From CAYLNH01 sp964384625 (GTDB taxonomy: Bacteria; Verrucomicrobiota; Lentisphaeria; JABSQK01), in NCBI GenBank assembly GCA_964384625.1, contig CAYLNH010000001.1:62001-126000 (forward strand): a stretch of DNA of 64,000 nucleotides. The letters run 5' to 3'. A program made the position numbers and the translations under genes. Positions 1 through 6,710 of this stretch are shown one piece after another. The number at the start of each line of letters is the position of its first letter. The first letter of the stretch is position 1. The notes beneath the pieces are model-generated. The model ran no database searches. It was given only the letters and a program-made list of their open reading frames with translations, and was not told where the DNA came from.

Positions 1-1155
1 CTGCCGGTCATCGGCCTCTCCCGCGTTGACCACGCCAACCCGCACTTCATCTGCGCCATGAAACCCCGGCGGGAAGACGGCAAGCTGATTGTCGAATACG
101 CACTGACCTCCTCCTATGAAAGCGCTGCGCAGGTAACGCTTAACACGCAGGTCCAGTCCAATCTGACCGCTGGCAAACCGGTCGTGACCAAGTGCCCGTC
201 AGTCAATTTCGACGGTCTGGCGATCCAGCCCGCCCGCGAACGCGTCGAAGTGGACTTAAAAGCCGAAGACCCCCTGCTGCTCAAGGTCAAAGCCTTCGTC
301 GAACTGCCCAACGGCGACGTCAAGACCTACACCTTCAGTCGGTTCTATGCCGGCAGCTACAAACTGAACCGCAACATCAAGAATGTCGGCGGCGGACCAC
401 TCGTCGAGCTGAAGCGACCGATTAAGGACCCGTCGGTGCCGCCCTGCCCGGCTGATCTCAAGATCAACCACAAGGACTTCAAAGTCTTCGGCGTCCACGG
501 TTTGGGCACCTATCGTCTCGGCCTGTCGAAAGCGATGAAGACCATCCTGAAGTCGGTCTATACCGTCGGTTACTGCGTCGGCAGCGACGTGCAGCAGAAC
601 GGTCTGACCGCGTTCCCGTACGACTATGACCGGCTCTTCGACCACCGCGCCCTGGTCTTCTCCAACATTCAGGATAAGGAGTTCCGCCGCATCGGCGCGT
701 CGATCCTCATGCCATGGCTGAAAGCTGGCGGCGGACTCGTGATCGTCGGTGGGCAGTTCGCTTTCAGTTTCGAACATCGCGAGCACCCGATCAATCAGTA
801 CTATCCCATCGCCGTCAAACGCAACAGTCTGCGCAAGGGCCCGCTGCAACTGCAGAAACCGGACGTGCCGAATCATCCCATCTTCCGCGGCATCGACATG
901 AGTAAGCTCCCCTGGCTGCACTACGTGCACGATGTCAAACTGAAGCCGAAGAGTAACGCTAAGGTCCTCATGAAAGTCGGTGACAAGCCGTTCATCGTCG
1001 AGCGCAGCGACGGCAAGCAGACCACCATGGTAATCACCATCAATCCGTTCGGTCGGGCGGATCATTTCAACGGCAAACAGCATGTGCGCCATTGGGATCA
1101 GTGGCCGAAGCTCTTCACCAACATCGTCCGCTACGCCGGCAAAGACCTGAAATAG
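1..1155 (+). CDS. GATase1-like (ThuA-type fold) protein, 5' partial
   Basis: The reading frame is open from base 1, so the true start lies upstream; the first internal ATG is at 58. The N-terminal part looks like a beta-rich domain. The C-terminal 230 residues resemble the glutamine-amidotransferase-like fold found beside VWA proteins in PVC bacteria: a beta strand with FGVHGLGTYR, a glycine-rich turn WLKAGGGLVIVGG, and a late HPIFRGID element typical of ThuA-like proteins. No catalytic Cys-His-Glu triad can be assigned with confidence. It precedes moxR by 35 bases and is probably the upstream member of the same operon. The family assignment is by resemblance only. Confidence 0.6.
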   Translation: MPVIGLSRVDHANPHFICAMKPRREDGKLIVEYALTSSYESAAQVTLNTQVQSNLTAGKPVVTKCPSVNFDGLAIQPARERVEVDLKAEDPLLLKVKAFVELPNGDVKTYTFSRFYAGSYKLNRNIKNVGGGPLVELKRPIKDPSVPPCPADLKINHKDFKVFGVHGLGTYRLGLSKAMKTILKSVYTVGYCVGSDVQQNGLTAFPYDYDRLFDHRALVFSNIQDKEFRRIGASILMPWLKAGGGLVIVGGQFAFSFEHREHPINQYYPIAVKRNSLRKGPLQLQKPDVPNHPIFRGIDMSKLPWLHYVHDVKLKPKSNAKVLMKVGDKPFIVERSDGKQTTMVITINPFGRADHFNGKQHVRHWDQWPKLFTNIVRYAGKDLK

Positions 1156-1190
1156 AATCGCACTCCGGTTCATCTGTAAAGGAGACCGTT

Positions 1191-2204
1191 ATGTCAGAGA
1201 ACGAAGTCAAAGTCGACCCGCAGGAATACGCGGATCTTGTTGCTAAAGTGCAGAACGTCCGTGACGAAGTGGGCAAGGTCATTGTCGGCCAGTCGGATGT
1301 CATGGAACGTTTGCTGATGAGCATCCTCGCCGGCGGCCACTGTCTGATGATGGGCGTCCCCGGCCTGGCCAAGACGCTCATGGTGTCTACCCTCGCCAAA
1401 GTGCTCGAGCTCCCCTACAAACGCATCCAGTTCACCCCGGACCTGATGCCCGGCGATATTACGGGCTCCGAGATCCTCCAGGAAAGCGCCGACGGCGGCC
1501 GCGAGATGAAGTTTATGGAAGGCCCGCTATTCGCCAATATGATTTTGGCCGACGAGATCAACCGCACCCCGCCGAAGACGCAGGCCGCGTTGTTGGAAGC
1601 CATGCAGGAACACAGCGTTACGGTCGGCAGCAAGACCTACAAACTGCCGGAGCCCTTCTTCGTGCTGGCCACACAGAACCCGATCGAGCAGGAAGGCACC
1701 TATCCGCTGCCGGAAGCGCAGCAGGACCGCTTCATGTTCTTCCTCTGGGTCGACTACCCCGAGCTCGAAGAGGAATACGACATCCTCAGCCGCACCACCG
1801 GCAACCGCAAGGTCGACCTCGAACCCATCATGGACGGCGAGGAGATCATCCGCATCCAGACGCTCGTACGCGACATCCCGATTTCCGATGCGCTCATCCA
1901 GTATGCCGCCCGCATTGCGCGTTGCAGTCGCGATCGCCGCGGCAGGGAAGGCGATGACTCGGTTCCGGATTTCATCCGCCAGTACCAGCAGTGGGGCGCC
2001 GGCCCACGCGCCGGCCAGTATCTGATTCTCGGCGCCAAGGCCCAGGCCTTCGTCGCCGGCCACCCCCATGTGGCCGCCGAAGATATCCGCGCCGTCGCCC
2101 AACCCGTCCTCCGCCATCGCATCATCGTCAACTTCGCCGCCGAAGCCGACGGCATCACTTCGGAGAACCTTATCGAGATGATTCTCGCCGAGGTGAAGGA
2201 ATAG
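1191..2204 (+). CDS. MoxR-type AAA+ ATPase
   Basis: This 337-residue MoxR-family ATPase probably acts as a chaperone that remodels or activates VWA-domain partners. Walker A is GVPGLAKT at residues 55-62. Walker B with its extension is ILADEINRTPPKTQ, followed by the sensor region LATQNPIEQEGTYPLPEAQQDRF, all standard for the family. The ATG at 1191 is chosen because AAAGGAG lies just upstream and the family's N-terminus begins here; an in-frame ATG at 1092 would overlap the preceding gene. Its expected partner, the DUF58 gene, normally follows directly but is displaced by about 1.3 kb of repeat-flanked DNA. Confidence 0.93.
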   Translation: MSENEVKVDPQEYADLVAKVQNVRDEVGKVIVGQSDVMERLLMSILAGGHCLMMGVPGLAKTLMVSTLAKVLELPYKRIQFTPDLMPGDITGSEILQESADGGREMKFMEGPLFANMILADEINRTPPKTQAALLEAMQEHSVTVGSKTYKLPEPFFVLATQNPIEQEGTYPLPEAQQDRFMFFLWVDYPELEEEYDILSRTTGNRKVDLEPIMDGEEIIRIQTLVRDIPISDALIQYAARIARCSRDRRGREGDDSVPDFIRQYQQWGAGPRAGQYLILGAKAQAFVAGHPHVAAEDIRAVAQPVLRHRIIVNFAAEADGITSENLIEMILAEVKE

Positions 2205-2216
2205 TAAGGTTGAGGA

Positions 2217-2236
2217 GGTTCAACGGTTCAGCGGTT
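2217..2236 (+). repeat. Left terminal inverted repeat of the candidate element
   Basis: These 20 bases, with core GGTTCAACGG, begin 12 bases after the moxR stop. They are the reverse complement of 3503-3522 except at one position (a G here at 2231 where the right copy implies A). The core is also the building block of the inner array, so the terminal repeat and the array share ancestry. Confidence 0.65.
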
Positions 2237-2250
2237 CAGCGGTTGAGGAA

Positions 2251-2540
2251 GGAAGAGGTTGGGAGGTTCAGCGGTTCAGCGGTTCAACGGTTGAAGAGAG
2301 GAAGAGCGACTGAAGAGAAAGGAGGTTGAGGAGAGGAGGTTGAACAAGGAAGAGGTTGGGAGGTTCAGCGGTTCAGCGGTTCAACGGTTGAAGAGAGGAA
2401 NNNNNNNNNNNNNNNNNNNNNNNNNNNNNNNNNNNNNNNNNNNNNNNNNNNNNNNNNNNNNNNNNNNNNNNNNNNNNNNNNNNNNNNNNNNNNNNNNNNN
2501 GAGCGACTGAAGAGAAAGGAGGTTGAGGAGAGGAGGTTGA
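2251..2540 (+). repeat. 97-bp tandem repeat, GA-rich (left array)
   Basis: One full unit runs from 2251 to 2347. The next begins at 2348 and matches the first 53 bases exactly before the N run. After the N run the sequence resumes at precisely the base where that second unit stopped and matches for 40 more bases. The hidden length is therefore probably a whole number (zero or more) of 97-base units. Each unit holds GGTTCAGCGG, GGTTCAACGG and the odd-centred palindrome TTCAACGGTTGAA, followed by a polypurine stretch. Purine bias continues to 2646. Confidence 0.85.
2401..2500. other. Assembly gap (100 N)
   Basis: A run of exactly 100 N is a conventional placeholder of unknown length. It sits inside the 97-bp tandem repeat, which explains the assembly break. 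Flanking repeat phase suggests the hidden sequence is n times 97 bases. Confidence 0.97.
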
Positions 2541-2646
2541 GGAAAGAGATTGAAGAGGAGAAGACGGAAGGAAAGACCGAGCTGAAGGACAAGAAAACTG
2601 GAAGAACGAGCTCTGGGTTAAAGAGGTAAGGAGAAAGAAGAGGACA

Positions 2647-3033
2647 ATGAAGATTGAGCGATTTGAAGACATTGAGGCGTGGCAGTTGGGAAGACAATTG
2701 ACCAAGTACATCTATGGATTGACCAGAAATCCACGTTTCGCGAAGGACTTCGAACTGAAGGGACAGATCACGGACGCAGCTGGTGGCTCGATGCACAATG
2801 TTGCTGAGGGATTCGACTCCGAGTCAAACCGTGAATTCATCCGATTTTTGCGCTATGCCAAACGCTCATGCAGCGAGGTGCAAAGTGAACTCTATGTCGC
2901 CCTTGATGAGCGTTACATATCACAAGAAGAGTTCAATGAAGCCTATGAACTCGCACGACGCACTCGCGCGGCAACTCGCGGCTTCATCAACTACCTGAAG
3001 AAATACGAGGACCAACTCCGACAACAACCGTGA
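2647..3033 (+). CDS. Four-helix bundle protein (23S rRNA IVP/Avd-like)
   Basis: This 128-residue protein matches the small four-helix-bundle family known from 23S rRNA intervening sequences and related to the Avd accessory proteins of diversity-generating retroelements. Visible family features are an N-terminal FEDIEAWQLGRQL helix, a second helix from GQITDAAGGSM into the signature NVAEGF (residues 51-56), a basic third helix NREFIRFLRYAKRSCSEVQSEL, and a final helix rich in Arg and Lys. Family members form pentamers with a basic surface and are thought to bind nucleic acid; their role is unsettled. AAGGAG lies at 2628-2633 before the ATG. The last codons and the stop lie inside a repeat: nearly the same sequence recurs at 3234-3266. 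No rRNA is nearby, so this is not an rRNA intervening sequence. Confidence 0.85.
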   Translation: MKIERFEDIEAWQLGRQLTKYIYGLTRNPRFAKDFELKGQITDAAGGSMHNVAEGFDSESNREFIRFLRYAKRSCSEVQSELYVALDERYISQEEFNEAYELARRTRAATRGFINYLKKYEDQLRQQP

Positions 3034-3063
3034 ACCAATCCGACAACCGTTGAACCGTGAACC

Positions 3064-3327
3064 ACTGAACCAATCCGACAACCCTCAAACCGTGGACCTC
3101 CAACTCCGACTCCGACAACCGTGAACCGTGAACCAATCCGACAACCGTTGAACCGTTGAACCGTGAGACGGGCCGAAGGCCCTATGGCTGCCAAAAGGGC
3201 AGCAGTGAACGACAACCACAACAACCTAAACCTCCAACTGCGACAACAACCGTGAACCAATCCGACGACCCCCAAACCGTGGACCTCCAACTCCGACTCC
3301 GACAACCGTGAACCGTGAACCAATCCG
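3064..3327 (+). repeat. Right array, long-period units, opposite orientation to the left array
   Basis: Two related units start near 3064 and 3251. Each contains AACCAATCCGAC, then CAAACCGTGGACC, CTCCGACTCCGAC and further AACCGTGAACC copies. They are separated by a unique insert at 3163-3233 with two small hairpins (3170-3182, GGGCC-gaa-GGCCC type; 3187-3203, GCTGCC paired with GGCAGC). Read on the - strand, the core is GGTTCAACGG, the same as the left array, so the two arrays face each other across the gene. Confidence 0.8.
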
Positions 3328-3427
3328 NNNNNNNNNNNNNNNNNNNNNNNNNNNNNNNNNNNNNNNNNNNNNNNNNNNNNNNNNNNNNNNNNNNNNNNNN
3401 NNNNNNNNNNNNNNNNNNNNNNNNNNN
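3328..3427. other. Assembly gap (100 N)
   Basis: This is a second run of exactly 100 N, inside the right array. From the repeat phase on either side, the minimal missing sequence is 8 bases plus a whole number of 27-base units. Confidence 0.97.
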
Positions 3428-3508
3428 TGAACCGTGAACCAATCCGACAACCGTTGAACCGTGAACCAATCCGACAACCGTTGAACCGTGAACCAATCCG
3501 ACAACCGT
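3428..3508 (+). repeat. Three perfect 27-bp tandem repeats
   Basis: Copies at 3428-3454, 3455-3481 and 3482-3508 are identical (TGAACCGTGAACC followed by AATCCGACAACCGT). They end in a short AACCGTTGAACC tail directly against the next start codon. There are no unique spacers, so this is not a CRISPR array. Confidence 0.92.
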
Positions 3509-3522
3509 TGAACCGTTGAACC
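3503..3522 (-). repeat. Right terminal inverted repeat of the candidate element
   Basis: This is the reverse complement of 2217-2236 with one mismatch. It ends one base before the ATG of the DUF58 gene, so the element abuts the start codon and leaves no recognisable native Shine-Dalgarno sequence. Confidence 0.65.
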
Positions 3523-3523
3523 C

Positions 3524-4435
3524 ATGAGCACTGAGCAACAACCTGATGCCTTCTCCCTGGTCGACGGCGATCTGGCCGACCGCTTGCGGCGTCTGGAGTT
3601 GTTCAGCCGATTTCGGGTGGAGGGCCTGCTGCACGGTCCGAACAAGTCGCCGTTGCGCGGGTTCAGCACGGACTTCCTGCAGCACCGGCAGTATTTCCCG
3701 GGCGACAATCTGAAGTATCTCGACTGGCGCGTGTACGGCCGTTCGGAACGCCTCGTTGTCCGCCAATACGAAGAGGTGACCAACGCCCGTGTCCGCATTG
3801 TTCTGGACGGCTCCGGGTCGATGCAGCATCAGAGCGAATCCATGAGCAAATGGGACTTTTCGGTGCGTGCCGCAGCCGTTCTACTGTACGTCTCCTTCTT
3901 CCACCGCGACGCCTTTTCGCTGGTCACATTTCGCACCGACCCCGGCGTATCCGTACCGCTGCGCAGCGGCAAGGGCCACCTCCTGCGGTGTTTCCGGGCG
4001 CTGCTGGATGAGCAAGCGGAAGGCGGCACGGACTTCGACCAGGGGATGGGCAACGCCATCGCCGCACACCGACGACGCGGACTGACAGTTGTTCTATCGG
4101 ATTTCATGGACAATCCGGAAGCCATCGCCAAGAAGCTCAGTCGGCTTCGTTTTCAGAACAGCGACGTGATTGCGATGCAGATCATCGATCCCGGCGAGCA
4201 GGACCTGGACTTCAACTCGGTCACGCGCTTCCACGATCTGGAGAGTGGCGAGATCCTGTCTGTCGACCCGCAGCTGATTCGCAAAGCCTACCGCAAGGCG
4301 TTCGCCCGGCACACGCTGGCGCTTAAGGAACACTGTCGGCGCTACGGCTTTCAGCACATCGCGCTGACGGTGGAAGACAACTACGAGGTCCCCGTGCTGG
4401 AGTACCTGCGCTGGCGGATGGAGGTGACCTCATGA
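3524..4435 (+). CDS. DUF58 domain protein, VWA-like
   Basis: This 303-residue DUF58 protein is a usual MoxR partner, cytoplasmic and without membrane segments. The DUF58 hallmark is GFSTDFLQHRQYFPGDNLKYLDWRVYGR (residues 47-73). The following VWA-type fold keeps a MIDAS motif DGSGS (95-99) for a divalent metal. The ATG at 3524 is the only sensible start, but it directly follows a tandem repeat and lacks a Shine-Dalgarno sequence. Translation may be weak or rely on the repeat-derived leader. The 3' end overlaps the next gene by 4 bases (ATGA), indicating coupling. Confidence 0.9.
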   Translation: MSTEQQPDAFSLVDGDLADRLRRLELFSRFRVEGLLHGPNKSPLRGFSTDFLQHRQYFPGDNLKYLDWRVYGRSERLVVRQYEEVTNARVRIVLDGSGSMQHQSESMSKWDFSVRAAAVLLYVSFFHRDAFSLVTFRTDPGVSVPLRSGKGHLLRCFRALLDEQAEGGTDFDQGMGNAIAAHRRRGLTVVLSDFMDNPEAIAKKLSRLRFQNSDVIAMQIIDPGEQDLDFNSVTRFHDLESGEILSVDPQLIRKAYRKAFARHTLALKEHCRRYGFQHIALTVEDNYEVPVLEYLRWRMEVTS

Positions 4436-6672
4436 TGTTCACCACGCCAGCCCTGTTGTACGCCTTGCCGGCAATGGCGATTCCGGTAATCCTCTATCTC
4501 ATTTCCCGACGCAAACGCCGTGATGTGCCGTGGGGCGCCACCTACGTGCTGCGGCTCGTGATGGAGACCAACAGCCGCGTCTCCGCCTGGCTGCAGTACT
4601 TGATTATCGCGCTGCGCACCTTGGCGATCGCCGCCCTGATCCTGGCGTTCGCCGGACCGCAAGGCGCGTGGCAGTCACCGCCGGCAACCGCCTTTCCCGC
4701 AGCCCCGCGAGCAACACACCGGGTCGTCCTCCTCGACACGTCAACCAGTATGCAGGCCCGCACCGACAAGGGCACCGGGCTGGATGCCGCCTTGAGTCTG
4801 AGCCGCCGAATCATGGCGTCAGCAAGGGCGCCCGGACAAGTCGATCTGCTGCCGCTGGACGGCCGTGAGGCATCCTTCTCCTTCCATAAACTCCCGGTGG
4901 ACAACACGGCGTTGGAAGCGGCCGTCGCCGAGTGTCTACCAAGTGATCAACCGCTCCAACTGCGGCGTGGCCTGCAGCGCGCCGTGACGCTGTTCCGCGC
5001 CTCGCCGTGGCAGGCCCGGGAGCTCTATGTGCTCAGTGATTTCGCCGCCGTTGACTTCCAGGACGAGCTTCCAGAGATCTCTCGGTTGCTGCAGGTTCTC
5101 CGCGAGATGGACGTCAACATCTACCCGATCCGGTTCACGCCGTCCGAACCGTACAACTTCGCGGTGCTCGATATGGCGCCCGCTGTCGAACTGCTGCTGG
5201 CGAATCAACCCAGCCTGTTCCGCATCAACGTCGGCGCCTACCCGGTCCGCGAGGGCGCCGGCAGCGCCCAGACCGTTCTGACCATCACGGATACCGACAA
5301 CCAGACGATCGCCCGGGAGACAATCACACTGGAACGCGGCGAGAGAGAAATCGCGGTTCCCATCAAGCTGCCGCCGGGGCGACACACACTGACGGCACGG
5401 CTGACGGGAGACGCCCTCAGCGTCGACAACGAGCTGCAGCGCAGCTATCGCGTACAAGCCAACCTGAACGCTGTCATCATCCAGAACATCATTGACAAAA
5501 CCGGCTTTGACAATCCCCGGACCTGGCTGGAAACCGCACTGGCCAACTCGCACAAGAACACGGCCGGCAGTAAAACGAAGTTCACGTCGGCGGCGGAACC
5601 GTATGCCGCCCATTCAAACACCGTCGCGGCCGAGAAGCAAACGGCGAAGGCCGATGCGGCCCGCGCGCCGTTCACCATCACGTTCGAAGGCAAGATCCCG
5701 GAACAGATCTCTGCCGACGGTTTCCAGAGCGCCGACATGGTCATTCTGCTTGACCTGGACCGTATGCCGGAAGAAGCAATCACCGGACTGCACGCCTACG
5801 TGCTGCGCGGCGGCACCGTTGTCCTGGCGCCCGGGCCGACGGCCCGGCCGGAGAAGTTCAATGCGACATTCCGCAACCTGACTCCAAGTCCGATCCGTGA
5901 GCCGCGGCATGAAGGGGTCAAGCCGCAAACCTACGAACAATGCCTGGTGGAAGCCGGCGACGCCGTCTTTTGGCGTGAGCTCGAGTCGCCCAAACACGGG
6001 AACCTGGCGGCCGCGCGCTTTTACAACTATTACCGTTTGGCGGAGACGGAGGAGACGACGGCACGAACCCTGTTGGAGCTGTCCGACGGCTCGCCGCTGC
6101 TGCAGGTCCGCGGCCTTGGACGCGGCCGTGTGCTGTTGTGGACCGCCGGTCTCGGCGGCGACTGGCATTCACTCGTCGTCCATCCGGGCTACCCGGTATT
6201 GCTCACGCGCCTGCTGCAGCAGTCGGCCGAACGCCAGGCGTTCCCCATCAACCTGGCTCCCGGCCATCCCATCCTGCTGCCGGCAGAACAAACGAAAGCG
6301 AAGGTGGTGCGTCCTGACGGCAATGCCGAGATCATTGACGTTCGCCGGGTCGGCGACCGCCCGGTACTGCGCTATGAGAAGACCGATCTGCCCGGGACCT
6401 ACGATGTGCGTTTCGACATTCAGAGTGAGTTGCCGGGCCTGCTCTTTCACGTGCGTCCCGATCGCCACGAATCCGATCTGCGCCCGATCGCGACAGGAAC
6501 CCGTACACGTCTGGAGCAGGCTGTGGCCGGCGATCTGCATGAAACGGAAAAGACGCTGGTGAACCGTTTGGGCGAGCGCTACGGCGGGCCGTCGTATGCC
6601 ATCGTCTGTGTGCTTCTGGCCATCGTCTGTTTCCTGGCGGAAGCCGGGCTGACCCGGAAGGTGTTCCTATGA
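4432..6672 (+). CDS. BatA-like membrane protein with VWA domain
   Basis: This 746-residue protein opens with a BatA-type N-terminus: a hydrophobic segment PALLYALPAMAIPVILYLI, a basic stop, and a second hydrophobic stretch near residues 55-74. A VWA domain with MIDAS motif DTSTS (102-106) follows. The middle part contains a Lys/Ala-rich low-complexity linker around residues 395-420, then a glutamine-amidotransferase-like region and a C-terminal transmembrane helix (IVCVLLAIVCFLAEAGL). It is presumably anchored in the inner membrane with its large domains on one face, and it works with the MoxR ATPase and DUF58 protein. Its stop overlaps a 13-codon ORF by ATGA. Confidence 0.85.
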   Translation: MMFTTPALLYALPAMAIPVILYLISRRKRRDVPWGATYVLRLVMETNSRVSAWLQYLIIALRTLAIAALILAFAGPQGAWQSPPATAFPAAPRATHRVVLLDTSTSMQARTDKGTGLDAALSLSRRIMASARAPGQVDLLPLDGREASFSFHKLPVDNTALEAAVAECLPSDQPLQLRRGLQRAVTLFRASPWQARELYVLSDFAAVDFQDELPEISRLLQVLREMDVNIYPIRFTPSEPYNFAVLDMAPAVELLLANQPSLFRINVGAYPVREGAGSAQTVLTITDTDNQTIARETITLERGEREIAVPIKLPPGRHTLTARLTGDALSVDNELQRSYRVQANLNAVIIQNIIDKTGFDNPRTWLETALANSHKNTAGSKTKFTSAAEPYAAHSNTVAAEKQTAKADAARAPFTITFEGKIPEQISADGFQSADMVILLDLDRMPEEAITGLHAYVLRGGTVVLAPGPTARPEKFNATFRNLTPSPIREPRHEGVKPQTYEQCLVEAGDAVFWRELESPKHGNLAAARFYNYYRLAETEETTARTLLELSDGSPLLQVRGLGRGRVLLWTAGLGGDWHSLVVHPGYPVLLTRLLQQSAERQAFPINLAPGHPILLPAEQTKAKVVRPDGNAEIIDVRRVGDRPVLRYEKTDLPGTYDVRFDIQSELPGLLFHVRPDRHESDLRPIATGTRTRLEQAVAGDLHETEKTLVNRLGERYGGPSYAIVCVLLAIVCFLAEAGLTRKVFL

Positions 6673-6710
6673 CCAACACAAACCCTCGACTGGACAACCC
6701 GACACAGTGA
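6669..6710 (+). CDS. 13-codon mini-ORF linking two overlapping genes
   Basis: ATG at 6669 overlaps the upstream stop (ATGA). The ORF encodes MTNTNPRLDNPTQ, and its TGA at 6708-6710 overlaps the GTG start of the next gene (GTGA). It therefore bridges what would otherwise be a 34-base gap, so a terminating ribosome could be handed on twice. Whether it is translated is inference. Confidence 0.4.
   Translation: MTNTNPRLDNPTQ

Larger units (their letters stand above)
2217..3522. mobile_element. Candidate repeat-bracketed insertion carrying a four-helix-bundle gene
   Basis: The block between moxR (stop 2204) and the DUF58 start codon (3524) is unlike its surroundings. It has a GA-rich tandem array on the left, a small four-helix-bundle gene in the middle, and on the right a second array whose repeats are in the opposite orientation. 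The outermost 20 bases on each side (2217-2236 and 3503-3522) are inverted repeats matching at 19 of 20 positions. All later junctions in this operon are 4-base overlaps, so a 1.3-kb spacer is exceptional. No transposase, integrase or reverse transcriptase is encoded inside. Calling it mobile is inference; no target-site duplication is obvious and the two N gaps hide part of both arrays. Confidence 0.6.

Noticed and set aside
2647..3033. Four-helix-bundle gene as a 23S rRNA intervening sequence
   Set aside because: No rRNA sequence flanks it; both neighbours are protein genes of a MoxR operon.
3428..3508. Regular 27-bp repeats as a possible CRISPR array
   Set aside because: Units are directly tandem with no spacers and there are no cas genes nearby.
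2205..3520. Long reading frames through the arrays (FNGSTVQRF- and VVGLVHGS-like repeats)
   Set aside because: They follow from the repeat sequence in several frames on both strands, are cut by the N runs, and have no start signals.
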